Source: Diadema setosum (lineage: Eukaryota; Echinodermata; Echinoidea; Diadematoida; Diadematidae). Taken from it: a stretch of 64,000 bases of DNA. A program made the position numbers and the translations under genes. Shown piece by piece: positions 59,601-64,000 of this stretch (positions are counted from its first letter, which is position 1; every line of letters begins with the position of its first letter). The notes under the pieces were generated by a model, which saw nothing but the letters and a program-made list of their open reading frames with translations, did no database searches and was not told the DNA's origin. The DNA lies in assembly GCF_964275005.1 (NCBI RefSeq), contig NC_092688.1, positions 24,739,440-24,803,439 of the forward strand, written 5' to 3'.

Positions 59601-60282
59601 TCTGTTTTTTTTTAAACCAGAGCATGCCACTCGTTTTCCTCTAGTGATGCTTAATTATACATGTTTATCAATAAATCTTCAGATATCTCATCAATATTTC
59701 TTCTTTTTGAAACTGTGATGTCTGCAGGGTCAGCTGGGTTTTAAGGCATCATATGAGGGTAAAGGCTTTTCCACCTGAAAATATAAAAAAAATCATTGTG
59801 TTGCACGAGAGCCAATAAATGAGTGAGAAATGGCAATAGTCATAGTGCATGGAAATCGGTTTTAAACATCCGTACTAGATTATTAAAGTGCATAATGAAT
59901 CTATCGATACCTGTATTAAAGTTTTGAGCCTTTGACAAATATTATACACAACAAAACAACACGAAGCGTAACAAAAAAAAAAAAAACAAGCTGGAAAAAT
60001 CAAACAATACACAAAAAGAGAAAACAAGAAAGAACAATATGAAATATGACTTTCCGAATGTTCCATTTCCAGGGACTGGGCGAAAAAGTCTTTGCACTCC
60101 CAAATCCCTTCCCCTCCATTACAAATGTCACGCTGCCCCGACACACAATACTTATCATATTATACTATATACGTACATAAATCTCTTGACAAAGTGAATG
60201 ACGGATAACAGCACAAGAAAACTACACAAATCCATGCTATTAAGTAGGCCATCCTTCTGTCTGTTGCGATACTCAAAGCCAT
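30635..60282 (-). CDS. SRCR/CCP transmembrane receptor gene, copy B (CUB exon missing)
   Basis: Exons recognised are 60177-60282, 57452-57673, 55526-55612, 54777-54881, 36581-36802, 35648-35701, 35208-35270, 34109-34165, 33387-33501, 32672-32993 and 30635-31441. Architecture is as in copy A but without the CUB-like exon. The 11 kb between signal exon and CCP neighbours hold insertions instead. Joining the signal exon (phase 1, ending T) directly to the SRCR exon (starting AA) makes TAA, so the 5' part is probably inactive unless another exon or donor is used. A TAG also ends the tail before its last module. The transmembrane and cytoplasmic part is almost identical to copy A. It may be a pseudogene, a partner used by another promoter, or a misassembled allele. 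Confidence 0.65.
31733..31767. repeat. Poly-T run in receptor B intron
   Basis: About 35 T. Copy A has about 10 T at the same place (1366-1375). Confidence 0.9.
32672..32993 (-). CDS. Receptor B, first cytoplasmic exon
   Basis: The 322-bp exon has acceptor CAG (32994-32996) and donor GTAAGT. It carries HYYNICRE and DPYHIYQD tyrosine sites as in copy A, with only a few substitutions (TSQASNLKQV versus [10 protein letters not shown]). Confidence 0.8.
33387..33501 (-). CDS. Receptor B, transmembrane exon
   Basis: The 115-bp exon encodes a helix starting VYIFAMAV and ending CRHHKKR. Acceptor and donor are identical in position to copy A. The only difference near the end is CACAATACC versus CACACTACC on the plus strand. 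Confidence 0.85.
33712..33892. repeat. Expanded (TA)n(GT)n(GA)n microsatellite
   Basis: About 90 bp of TA, then GT and GA runs. The orthologous spot in copy A is only a 44-bp GT/GA run. Confidence 0.9.
34109..34165 (-). CDS. Receptor B, juxtamembrane stalk exon
   Basis: The 57-bp phase 1-1 exon encodes [18 protein letters not shown]. The acceptor follows ATTAATAG and the donor is GTGAGTTG. Confidence 0.7.
35208..35270 (-). CDS. Receptor B, stalk exon 2
   Basis: The 63-bp phase 1-1 exon encodes [19 protein letters not shown], one codon shorter than in copy A. Acceptor CAG, donor GTAAGATG. Confidence 0.65.
35648..35701 (-). CDS. Receptor B, stalk exon 3
   Basis: The 54-bp phase 1-1 exon encodes GTTITPTPITQNADYIS. 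It is two codons longer than in copy A and has a better donor (GTGAGT). Confidence 0.6.
36036..36392 (+). mobile_element. Probable LINE 3' end with (AAATG)n tail
   Basis: About 350 bp found only in copy B, ending AAATGAAATGAAAATGAAAT. A 3' UTR-like fragment with a short tandem tail is typical of CR1-like or RTE-like LINEs. No coding part is left, so the family is uncertain. Confidence 0.4.
36581..36802 (-). CDS. Receptor B, CCP/Sushi domain exon
   Basis: The 222-bp phase 1-1 exon has four cysteines (GFCVHPG, LACDEGY, LQCVW, PFCW). About a quarter of residues differ from copy A (ENGHWDSDMTYFG versus [13 protein letters not shown]), in contrast to the nearly identical cytoplasmic exons. The predicted donor is GTTTGC, non-consensus after GT as in copy A. 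Confidence 0.8.
36885..37400. mobile_element. Old diverged copy of the TGTGACC MITE family
   Basis: Family blocks are visible: GTGAAATGGGTCAACC, GGAATAGTGTGATAAGG, AGCTCTTTACGCAGTCCTCA, TTAAGATTAAGCGCTTTGAC and CTTTTCTGAGTACACACTTT. Both termini are lost. Confidence 0.6.
37850..38842 (+). CDS. LINE ORF1 (L1-type RNA-binding protein)
   Basis: Intact 330-residue frame. Residues about 105-175 form a coiled coil (LHKIDEMN-like heptads, ETNEKEISNLKEEQES, QVNKQEKENMKLRERL). Residues about 180-265 fit the RRM of L1 ORF1 (NTAVFYGFPEG, IERAHRTGRI, RPVVVAFSRYTTRQTVI), followed by a basic C-terminal domain (RRKLLPLKRKLKEEDPKRK). Such proteins trimerise and coat LINE RNA. The N-terminal 100 residues are low-complexity. 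Confidence 0.8.
   Translation: MTSRKRILDQGVVTISHYFKEKEDSDPKMDFNDATTETATQEHSDSDNAHGLTDSAVHTVVKPLHRDMEGTSPGASAESPPRSSLEKKRRVDGEKSTTDELLAALIHKIDEMNSNLTSRLDTALGKIETNEKEISNLKEEQESCRFDIKQLQDQVNKQEKENMKLRERLVDLNAREMRNTAVFYGFPEGAENAGKCEQLIKEFAKSNMQMEGEVSIERAHRTGRIRPKPGPPRPVVVAFSRYTTRQTVISSARRYLKERPFQHNGKDYQIFVDEMLPVEVRESRRKLLPLKRKLKEEDPKRKVYFRYPGRLFYRETESGKEVEYKQHTTR
39221..41021 (+). pseudogene. LINE ORF2, endonuclease part, split by a MITE
   Basis: The first piece (to 39541) has THNVNGLGDF and LLQETHSTD; the second (from 40247) has YAPNNEKRP, IGGDFNFIQN, SRLDFWLIHE and LSDHDSV. Together these are the catalytic motifs of an APE-type endonuclease. The MITE inserted inside the codons for NVYAPN. The frame ends at a TGA after RSRCT, where related elements read on into the linker before the reverse transcriptase. 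Confidence 0.8.
39555..40244. mobile_element. TGTGACC MITE, copy inserted in LINE endonuclease
   Basis: The 690-bp element runs from TGTGACAGTGCACCTCAAAA to the inverse of TGTGACCCTGCACCTCAAAA, with TA at 39553-39554 and 40245-40246. Removing it restores an uninterrupted GTA TAT GCA (VYA) in the LINE, which proves the boundaries and the 2-bp duplication. TA duplication and about 31-bp inverted termini fit a Tc1/mariner-type MITE. Confidence 0.9.
41022..43649 (+). pseudogene. LINE ORF2, reverse transcriptase and C-terminal part
   Basis: Three frames in series. 41061-41930 holds MSKNKTPGNDGLSVEFYE, LGNWRPITLINVDAEILSK, LALDLTKAFDSLSH and GKGVRQGNP. 41900-42850 holds KYTAYADDITCFC, LCLNRSKSEGMWIG and LRILGIWFS. 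42850-43649 holds the zinc knuckle-like CTFCKSCAETPVHLFFDC. The motif set matches the L1/Tx1 clade. Frame changes lie in homopolymer C and T runs, so sequencing error is possible for both. Confidence 0.8.
43718..43911. mobile_element. 194-bp pogo-like MITE
   Basis: Inverted termini CAGTCGACTCTCGTTATAA and CAGTCAGCTCTCGTTACAA flanked by TA (43716-43717, 43912-43913). Start CAGT and the TA target are typical of Tc1/mariner-pogo MITEs. It lies in the LINE 3' UTR. Confidence 0.8.
44076..45039. other. Copy B intron segment with partial MITE end and microsatellite
   Basis: 44470-44573 resembles the right end of the TGTGACC MITE (GTCTGCTCTTTTAGAATCTG, GGCGACTTTTTGCTGGTTTT, GGTGCAGGGTCACAC). It runs into (CA)n and (TA)n at 44567-44676. 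The rest (44100-44460; 44700-45039) is unrecognised. Confidence 0.5.
45040..45430 (-). mobile_element. tRNA-derived SINE copies
   Basis: On the minus strand the first piece (45040-45215) has a tRNA-like head with GCCTGGTGGTAGTGTCGCTG, then TGTCCCACTGGTTCCC and the shared body CCGACATGTTTGTTAATT and GCGATCTTAACAAA. A second partial piece lies at 45345-45430. It matches the family at 6262-6780 in copy A, so at least one copy predates the duplication. Confidence 0.55.
46377..46571 (-). repeat. 3' LTR (195 bp)
   Basis: On the coding strand it begins TGTGACGGAGAACC and ends GGTGCATGACA. Identical by eye to the other LTR. The nearby AATAAAAGT-type signal within it may serve polyadenylation. Confidence 0.9.
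48251..53020 (-). CDS. Gag-pol polyprotein of the Gmr1-type element
   Basis: A 1589-residue frame. Gag occupies about 1-400 with a zinc knuckle CFFCGKTGHIKSEC near 377-391. The protease core is RDTGATQS near 493. The integrase has an H2C2 zinc site (HEIPMAGHMG to CHKC, about 733-773) and a catalytic core (VMVDCVG near 797, SDQGSNF near 860, GALERYY near 893). The reverse transcriptase follows from about 1180 (FCIDYRKVN, VSKLDLMKGYWQVPL, YIDDVLVFS near 1323), then RNase H (ATDASDRGVGAVL near 1473, YTDHNPLTF). Standard Ty3/gypsy elements place integrase last. The protein is self-mobilising machinery, not a host function. Confidence 0.9.
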   Translation of the reverse strand: MAAKFDAAEFVKDVTLDRLRGLVKAQLIEVATHVDADIRECSRKKEICAVLVKKLELGGVENEHTDQSESTDEIESAGRKTAPSTTTTCITRPSEMRVDSTQLQLARLELEKEKMKAENLRLEQELMQRQIELTQAKASSVPGDRPNVTMSRPKTPDIAKMANTVPRFDEEDVDSFFFSFERIARNLEWEKKYWSMIVQQKLTGKAHSVVSALSDEEANNYDTVKEAVLLAYQLVPEAYRQKFRGYRRGSRQTYVEFQREKEIMFDRWVRSMKVDLTYENLREIVLMEEFKKSTPPDLRTYLEDRRVHDVKSAAVTADQYELTHKVKTKSPEGKRKFDQSRNPDTQKWHSSHSERRDKVKTESQKERPKSPRPQYKEVRCFFCGKTGHIKSECRRLREQNEAKEKQKQRATHGLVHADTRTQNSSDTETKEKQYQAATNGFVKSSVSDEQRHPNVVKSSVSKMKDKCSSGVDEKYKDFISKGIVTIAEVRVPVVILRDTGATQSLMVGDVKSMPIECNTGRKVLIHDVNGGTQAVPLFQVNLDSGLISGEVIVGIVPFLPMDGVSFLLGNDLAGGRVSVLPVVSEVPVYEQESEKLVDEFPEVFPTCAITRFRASEAERERKESESKISLGDTFFGKVTSEGEREQSWEEGVFCQPALIKAQMEDEELLKLREGALTVDEANGVPECFYVKSGVLMRKWRPPDRPADEDWTVVDQIVVPPPYRKEILRLAHEIPMAGHMGVKKTLCRIRTHFFWPKMRKDVSEFCRTCHKCQVVGKPQHAIRPAPLIPIPAFEEPFSRVMVDCVGPLPKSKSGCQYLLTVMDVSTRYAEAFPLRSITAKSVLDALLTFFTRYGLPKEIQSDQGSNFMSRVFQELMYQLGIQQIKSSAYHPQSQGALERYYQTLKAMLKVYCQDNPRDWDKGIPFLLFAAREMPNESPGFSPFELVFGHEPRGPLKVVKEQLLSDEEDKDSNALDYISMFRERLVRANEVAREHLKSSQQTMKEIFDRKAKSRVFEVGDKVLVLLPLPGDALKAKFSGPYVVERKLGKETYVVSMPDRRKTKRVCHVNMLKKYHERVEDVGAVVSESVLHSAEKSAEEFESDAPDSQSVSFKSGMIPRVENSKALENPELLLNHLSDSERQDVVDIFQEFPEVCSDKLGCAKDTAHTVDVGENAPIKQHPYRIHPAKREQVDREVDFMLANGIIEPSNSNWSSPVVLVPKADGTSRFCIDYRKVNTITKTDSFPLPLIEECIDRVGSAEYVSKLDLMKGYWQVPLDKDAREISAFVTPSGLYQCRVMSFGMKNSPATFQRMMNRVIAGHDNCVVYIDDVLVFSNTWEEHVAHLRELFQRLSHAGLVVNLAKCEFGKACVTYLGHKVGRGSVAPRDAKVRAIVDFPVPSSKRELQRFLGMCGFYRRFVPNFSHLVLPLTDLLKRGTTFQWSASCQDALQKLKAVLINDPVLIAPNFERSFQLATDASDRGVGAVLLQDDDNGHSKPVCFFSKKLNRHQQKYSTVEKECLSVVLAVQHFEAYLDGGRDIVVYTDHNPLTFLERFKHKNQRLFRWSLILQPYPLRIVHIAGKDNKLADALSRV
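53613..53807 (-). repeat. 5' LTR (195 bp)
   Basis: Upstream LTR in the coding orientation of the element. The primer-binding region directly after it reads TGTGGGGAACATGTCCGGG; I could not assign the tRNA. A leader of about 590 bp separates it from the gag start. Confidence 0.85.
53967..54520. mobile_element. 554-bp MITE with TTAA target duplication
   Basis: Termini AGGTAGGGTATACC and the inverse of AGGTAGGGAATCCC, flanked by TTAA (53963-53966 and 54521-54524). It interrupts the TGTGACC MITE between AAGCTTAA and AGTCTGCTC, which other copies show uninterrupted. The ends resemble piggyBac- or Kolobok-derived MITEs. No frame of note. Confidence 0.85.
54777..54881 (-). CDS. Receptor B, linker exon between SRCR and CCP
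   Basis: The 105-bp phase 1-1 exon encodes PFGKIEPEERNSKKW, TCPRQVDQES and QLIHESYN. Acceptor and donor are placed as in copy A (7289-7393). The distance to its CCP exon is 18 kb because of the insertions. Confidence 0.7.
55526..55612 (-). CDS. Receptor B, second SRCR exon
   Basis: The 87-bp phase 1-1 exon has cysteines in LMDCQL, GDCLL and LKCQG. The acceptor is TAG after CAATGCA and the donor is GTGAGCC. Confidence 0.75.
55925..57451. other. 1.5-kb insertion beside the SRCR exon of copy B
   Basis: In copy A the SRCR exon continues from RLSC into RNGDY and its donor. In copy B the matching distal piece (GGTGACTGCAGTATTG on the minus strand near 55898-55913) is separated from RLSC by 1.5 kb. 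The insert includes a MITE-like unit at 56359-56940. The rest is AT-rich and unrecognised. Confidence 0.55.
56359..56940. mobile_element. Probable MITE with 12-bp inverted termini
   Basis: Starts AACCCGTTCCTT and ends AAGGAACGGGTT. TTAA-like bases sit at both edges but overlap the termini, so the target duplication is unclear. The inside also has GGGAACCTGGTAA twice near the right end. Confidence 0.5.
57452..57673 (-). CDS. Receptor B, first SRCR exon
   Basis: The 222-bp phase 1-1 exon encodes [44 protein letters not shown] and TGRLSCGNP. The acceptor is TAG (57674-57676) and a new, strong donor GTAAGC follows LSCGNP, one codon earlier than in copy A. With the next exon it keeps six SRCR cysteines. 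Confidence 0.8.
57705..57870 (-). mobile_element. LINE 3' end fragment
   Basis: On the minus strand the sequence ends GGAATAAATCAACTTGAACT followed by TAAACTTGAA, a short tandem tail typical of CR1-like LINEs. It is present only in copy B and has no coding remainder. Confidence 0.4.
58157..58849. mobile_element. TGTGACC MITE, full copy in receptor B intron
   Basis: 693 bp from TGTGACCCTGCATCTCAAAA to the inverse of TGTGACCGTGCACCTCAAAA, with TA at both flanks (58155-58156, 58850-58851). Opposite orientation to the copy at 39555. High similarity to the other full copies suggests recent spread. Confidence 0.85.
58850..60176. other. First intron of receptor B, CUB exon absent
   Basis: Aligns with 11160-11777 and 12370-12836 of copy A. 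At 59640-59680 the sequence jumps from CGTTTTCCTCTAGTGA to ATCTTCAGATATCTCA, skipping about 590 bp of copy A that include the CUB-like exon. I found no replacement exon. Confidence 0.65.
60177..60282 (-). CDS. Receptor B, first coding exon with signal peptide
   Basis: Starts MALSIATDRRM and continues [21 protein letters not shown], a clear hydrophobic leader, then RDL. The donor GTACGT is better than in copy A and leaves phase 1. Upstream the frame meets a TAA, which fixes the start below it and supports the same start in copy A. Confidence 0.7.
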
Positions 60283-60640
60283 TGTTTTGTCAAAGTAAGA
60301 ACGGCAAGCTTCCCGTCGAATCTGATGATTGTTCCCGTCTCTGTTATCCCTGCTCGTGACACTTCCGTATAATACTTTTTTTTTCAGTATTACAGAATTA
60401 CGCCCTGGCCTGCGACGAGTGCGGAGTGATCAGATGTAATTCTATAACAAGAAACAATAACCACATTATAATCGATACAAAGGGCCGAAGTGCGCGTGTT
60501 AAAACTGCGCAGGTAACGTCGTTTGTGTGTCAAAGTATAGTTTAACAAAATAATTTGCATTCCCCCAAAGAATTCCCCCTCTCTCATTCTCTCTTTTAAA
60601 CAGAAGGACGACTCATTTGTCTTTACTTTCATATCCTTGT
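60283..60640 (-). promoter_or_regulatory. Conserved 5' flank / 5' UTR of receptor B
   Basis: Counterpart of 12940-13372, sharing CGCCCTGGCCTGCGA, TGTAATTCTATAACAAGAAA and AGTGCGCGTGTTAA. The unoccupied hAT target GTTTGGATACGCC lies at its upstream edge. Confidence 0.4.
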
Positions 60641-61689
60641 TTGGATACGCCTTTAGAAAAAGTACTTTCAGACCGAACATGAATAAGCAGAGAATTTCAT
60701 TGTGTATGTGATGGATAGTAAGCTCATTATCCTCTTCCATAACTTTCAGTTTTGATGCATTGAGAATCAAGCCACATCAATTCACTGCATGGCAGGATTT
60801 GTGGGATGTCCTGATGTTCTAATTTATTTCTTATTTCAAAGAATGTGCAAAAGACAGTACAATCGCAGATATATACATGTAATGGACGAGAAGAAACAAT
60901 AAACACCACCTCCACAATCAAGTGACAATACGAGATTTGATGCTACCAAATTCAAAAGCAGTATGTAATCCTACTGAATATGAAAATACATTAAAAGCAT
61001 ACTATTTCATATTGACATTTAGATCTTTTATTGATGGTTGATAGTATGTATGGTACTATCATACGTATGCTTGGGGTTCTCGTTCATTTTTTTTCAGTCG
61101 CATTCTTAATAATGTCATCTAGATTTCATGAATGTTGCTTTTCACACATAAATGTGAATCTGGTAATAAATGTGTTTAGGAGGAGATAAAGCTGCCGCTA
61201 CTGATGAAAATGACATGACAGCTTGCATTTCACAATTGCATCAACGCGCATCAATGTGCTTTCCAAGTATCGTAGTCAACTAAACATCACAATTATGTTA
61301 ATCATGAATTGGGCAGACATTAAACAAAGAAACTTGCATATACTGTATGCAGCATATCCCTTTGAGGTTGCACCAAAAAAAAAAAAAAAATCCTTTATTG
61401 TATTTCAGCTTCATATGACACACAAAGATTACTATGCTCATATTGGTGTGGTCTGAAGGATATAGTGATAATGCTTGTAGTATTGTATTGTTTAGACGGA
61501 ATATCAGCAGAAAATTCTGTTATCTGGGAAATCCTCTCTTTGGATTAGAGAATTTATATTCCATTATTTCATACCCAGTGCAAGTGCTTAAAAGTGCAAT
61601 TTTGAAGAGTTTAAAAATTATCATTTTGATATTATTTGACAATTCAGTGAATGATACTTATGTGACGTGAGTGACTCCGCATTGAAAAA
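60641..61689. other. Flank shared with copy A, no gene seen
   Basis: Aligns with 16074-16800 at moderate identity, with an extra segment near 60870-61190. No conserved frame is present. Confidence 0.5.
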
Positions 61690-62345
61690 AAAAAGACATG
61701 AATTTTTAGGTAAGGGCAGAATCTGAACGAGCAGAAGCTGAAGTTAAAATGATGTATAACTTAATTCGATACACTCTCCTAACCTATCCATATACTGGAC
61801 AGAACGCACACCCTCTGGAAAAGAGGCTCTGAAGAACACGGTCTATTCAAGCGTTCAATCTTTACCAAACCATGCTAGCTGTGAGAAGAACGGGATAAAA
61901 ACAGGATGTAAACCACCGGAGCAACAACATTGAAGAGATTATCAGATTATTAGAAAATAAGCTAAAATTGGGCATGCTCTATTAACACATTCTGTCTATG
62001 ATTGATACCAGCTTTCAAAGCAAGAATATTATCATTTCAAAAGTTATTGGGGTTGAAAATGAAGAGTTTGAAAAAGGATTTCCAAGAAATGAAAAGGCGC
62101 CACTAAAACATGCCTGATCACACTACTCTACAAAAAAAAAAAAAAAAAAAAAAGATTGAAGAAATATGCTGAAAACACATTTTCCAATTGATTTTATGAT
62201 CCCAAACTAAAAGAAAAAAATGTGTAAAAGACAAATATAAAGAAATATAAAAGGAAATATGAAAACCACAAAGTTGACTTTGTTGACCGTGTCACCTTTT
62301 TTTTTTTTGAGTCCTCATGTAAGATCAAGGGGTGTTTGTTATATT
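61690..62345. mobile_element. Old diverged TGTGACC MITE, counterpart of 16848-18180
   Basis: Same internal blocks and the same decayed ends as in unit A, but without the 552-bp TA MITE. It shows the family was active before the duplication. Confidence 0.65.
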
Positions 62346-62384
62346 TGTGACACACACACACACACATACACCCACACACACACA

Positions 62385-62570
62385 CGAAGGTTCGTTACTC
62401 CGAAGGTTCGTTTTTTTCCGAAGCTTCATTTATCCGAAACACACAATTCCCTGTTCCTAGAGGTTCGTTGATCCAAAAATGAAATTCGGAATAACGAACC
62501 TTCGAATAAAGAACCTTCGGACTAAAGAGCCTTCAGAATAACGAACTTTTGCAATAACGAAATGTAACCC
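62385..62570. repeat. Inverted array of CGAAGGTTCGTT repeats
   Basis: The left half has CGAAGGTTCGTTACTC and CGAAGGTTCGTTTTT. The right half has the inverse AACGAACCTTCGAATAA, AAGAACCTTCGGACT and GCCTTCAGAATAACGAAC. The block can fold on itself. CA runs flank it (62349-62384; 62580-62606). Confidence 0.75.
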
Positions 62571-62876
62571 CCTCCCCACATACACACACACACACACACA
62601 CACCCGAACAGATACCACATTCCTTCCTGATGAAATGACTTCCCAATGTTGATAAATAAGACATAATGGACCGTATGCAGAAAAGCAGCATCCGCCCGCA
62701 CGCAAACACCACTCCGAATTATTCATAAACAAATCCGCCAAACAAACTCATCAAAGTCAAAGCTGCTGGTAAACTCAGTATCAACGTTTATGCCATCAAC
62801 AGCTTACTAGGTATCCCTACCCACGCGCAGCTAAAAAAACACATACGCAAAAAGCTGAAATAACACATTCTTCCAT

Positions 62877-62918
<42 letters not shown>

Positions 62919-63075
62919 AACGGACACTGAATTATCATGTGCACGCGCACATACACACTTCCTTGAAACCTCACCATGACTTTTTACATGGCATGTTTGC
63001 ATGGATGTAGCCATGTTAGTTATGTGTTAGTATTTCAATGACTATGTCCAGAACGATATTACCCAGCAAAATGTG
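62571..63075. other. Spacer with CA microsatellites
   Basis: Contains CA runs at 62580-62606 and 62877-62914. No exon recognised. Confidence 0.6.
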
Positions 63076-63084
63076 CTTCGAGGG

Positions 63085-63168
63085 CGGGCGACAATCCGTG
63101 CCGCCAGCCCTCGTCACGGATTGTCGCCAGACGACAATCCGTGACGGGGGCGACAATCCGTGACGGGG
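63085..63168. repeat. CGACAATCCGTGACGGGG direct and inverted repeats
   Basis: GGCGACAATCCGTG, then inverse GTCACGGATTGTCGCC, then two direct copies of CGACAATCCGTGACGGGGG. They can form a strong stem. Confidence 0.75.
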
Positions 63169-64000
63169 GGGGTTACGCCATTTCCTGACCCACTTTATCT
63201 GACACACTCTTTCTGACACACTTTTTTTGCCATTCACTTTGTACACGGGGCAGTTTTCATGAGACGGCGTCTGTTATTGGCTACTGTGCTAATGAATATT
63301 CAAGACTATGGTATGGCTTGTCGAACGTCGCGCTCAAGGCCGGCCAATAAGAGGCGGCCAGGAGCTGGCGAGCCGGAGGCGCGCGGCAATTTCTAACCTC
63401 ATCCACGTGTAGGCCTTGCTACTACGTGGGCTTCCAGTACCTTTTTTTTTTTCAGCTGCTTAACCCATCCACGTACGGGCTTCTGTGTACTAGTAATCTT
63501 CGTGCCTGCCTAGTAAGTCGGCAGTGAACTTGGGCGCGATCTTCCCTACGGCGCGATCTACACGCGAAGGGTATTCATGCTCCCAACCCCTCCCCCCCCC
63601 CCCCAGATAGCTCTGGAACATTCCATTCAATGACGGGGGTTTTATTTTGCAATGTTATCAAATAACTCTCATGTAAGCAAATTCTTGCCATAGCTAATCT
63701 ATTTTAGAATAAAATCGTAATCCATCTATGATTAGATAACCTAATTCAAATTGGCAGAGACATAGAAAAATATTTGTTTTACAATCGTGATACGTTCATT
63801 CCAACTACTCATCTGTGCTGAAATCCGCATGTCTGCTCCACACATGTTATCGCTATCGCTCAAACTTCGATCGCGGTGCCGGTGGCTTGTGTGTGTTTAC
63901 AACATGTGTGCATATGGAGGAAGCATGGGGCTGAAAAAACAGTACCACGTGGTGAGGTAAAAAACAAATCGGACGTAAGAAGTCGTACATTCGAGAGCTA
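63169..64000. other. GC-richer right edge, no gene assigned
   Basis: Includes GGCCGGCCAATAAGAGGCGG (an inverted CCAAT-like context) near 63340 and a C run at 63590-63604. It could be the promoter side of a neighbouring gene outside the window, but nothing shows a transcript. Confidence 0.3.

Larger units (their letters stand above)
30400..62370. repeat. Segmental duplication unit B
   Basis: Same order and orientation as unit A, expanded from about 18 to 32 kb. The main additions are a LINE (37.7-44.1 kb), the MITE/LTR/TTAA nest (45.9-54.6 kb), one further TGTGACC MITE and a 1.5-kb insertion next to the SRCR exon. It lacks the hAT-like element, the two LINE fragments, the TA MITE and the CUB exon of unit A. 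Confidence 0.85.

Overview
The window is eukaryotic: spliced genes, tRNA-derived SINEs, LINEs, MITEs, microsatellites and no bacterial gene organisation. The SRCR/CUB/Sushi receptor content and the repeat style suggest a deuterostome invertebrate, most likely an echinoderm such as a sea urchin. That assignment is inference, because no marker gene is present.

Layout. Two head-to-tail copies of one minus-strand gene fill most of the window. Copy A (gene about 12939 to 242) lies in duplication unit A (1 to about 18340). Copy B (gene about 60282 to 30635) lies in unit B (about 30400 to 62370). The exon model was built by hand from splice sites and reading phase, and was cross-checked between the copies. 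It predicts a single-pass receptor: signal peptide, CUB-like domain, one group A SRCR domain, a linker, one CCP/Sushi domain, short Ser/Thr stalk exons, one transmembrane helix and a long cytoplasmic tail. The tail holds about four tandem modules of 65 residues, each with tyrosine motifs (YSTAIY, GYLVL). All extracellular exons after the first are phase 1-1. The cytoplasmic and transmembrane half, introns included, is nearly identical between copies, while the ectodomain half is strongly diverged. Copy B has lost the CUB exon. Both copies carry different lesions in the last exon.

Mobile DNA explains most of the rest. Copy A took up two LINE fragments, a 2.7-kb hAT-like element with an 8-bp target duplication (copy B keeps the empty site) and a TA-flanked MITE. 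Copy B took up a 6-kb L1/Tx1-like LINE carrying two MITEs, and a nested complex in which a Gmr1-type LTR retrotransposon (integrase before reverse transcriptase, identical LTRs) and a TTAA MITE sit inside another MITE. The TGTGACC MITE family occurs at least eight times.

The spacer between the gene copies (18.3 to 30.4 kb) holds a tRNA-like sequence, minisatellites, a Penelope-like fragment with inverted ends carrying hammerhead-ribozyme-like cores, a 200-bp near-perfect palindrome, a large nested inverted satellite structure (22.1 to 25.2 kb) and more MITEs. The right edge (62.4 to 64 kb) has inverted short repeats and a GC-rich stretch without a recognisable gene.
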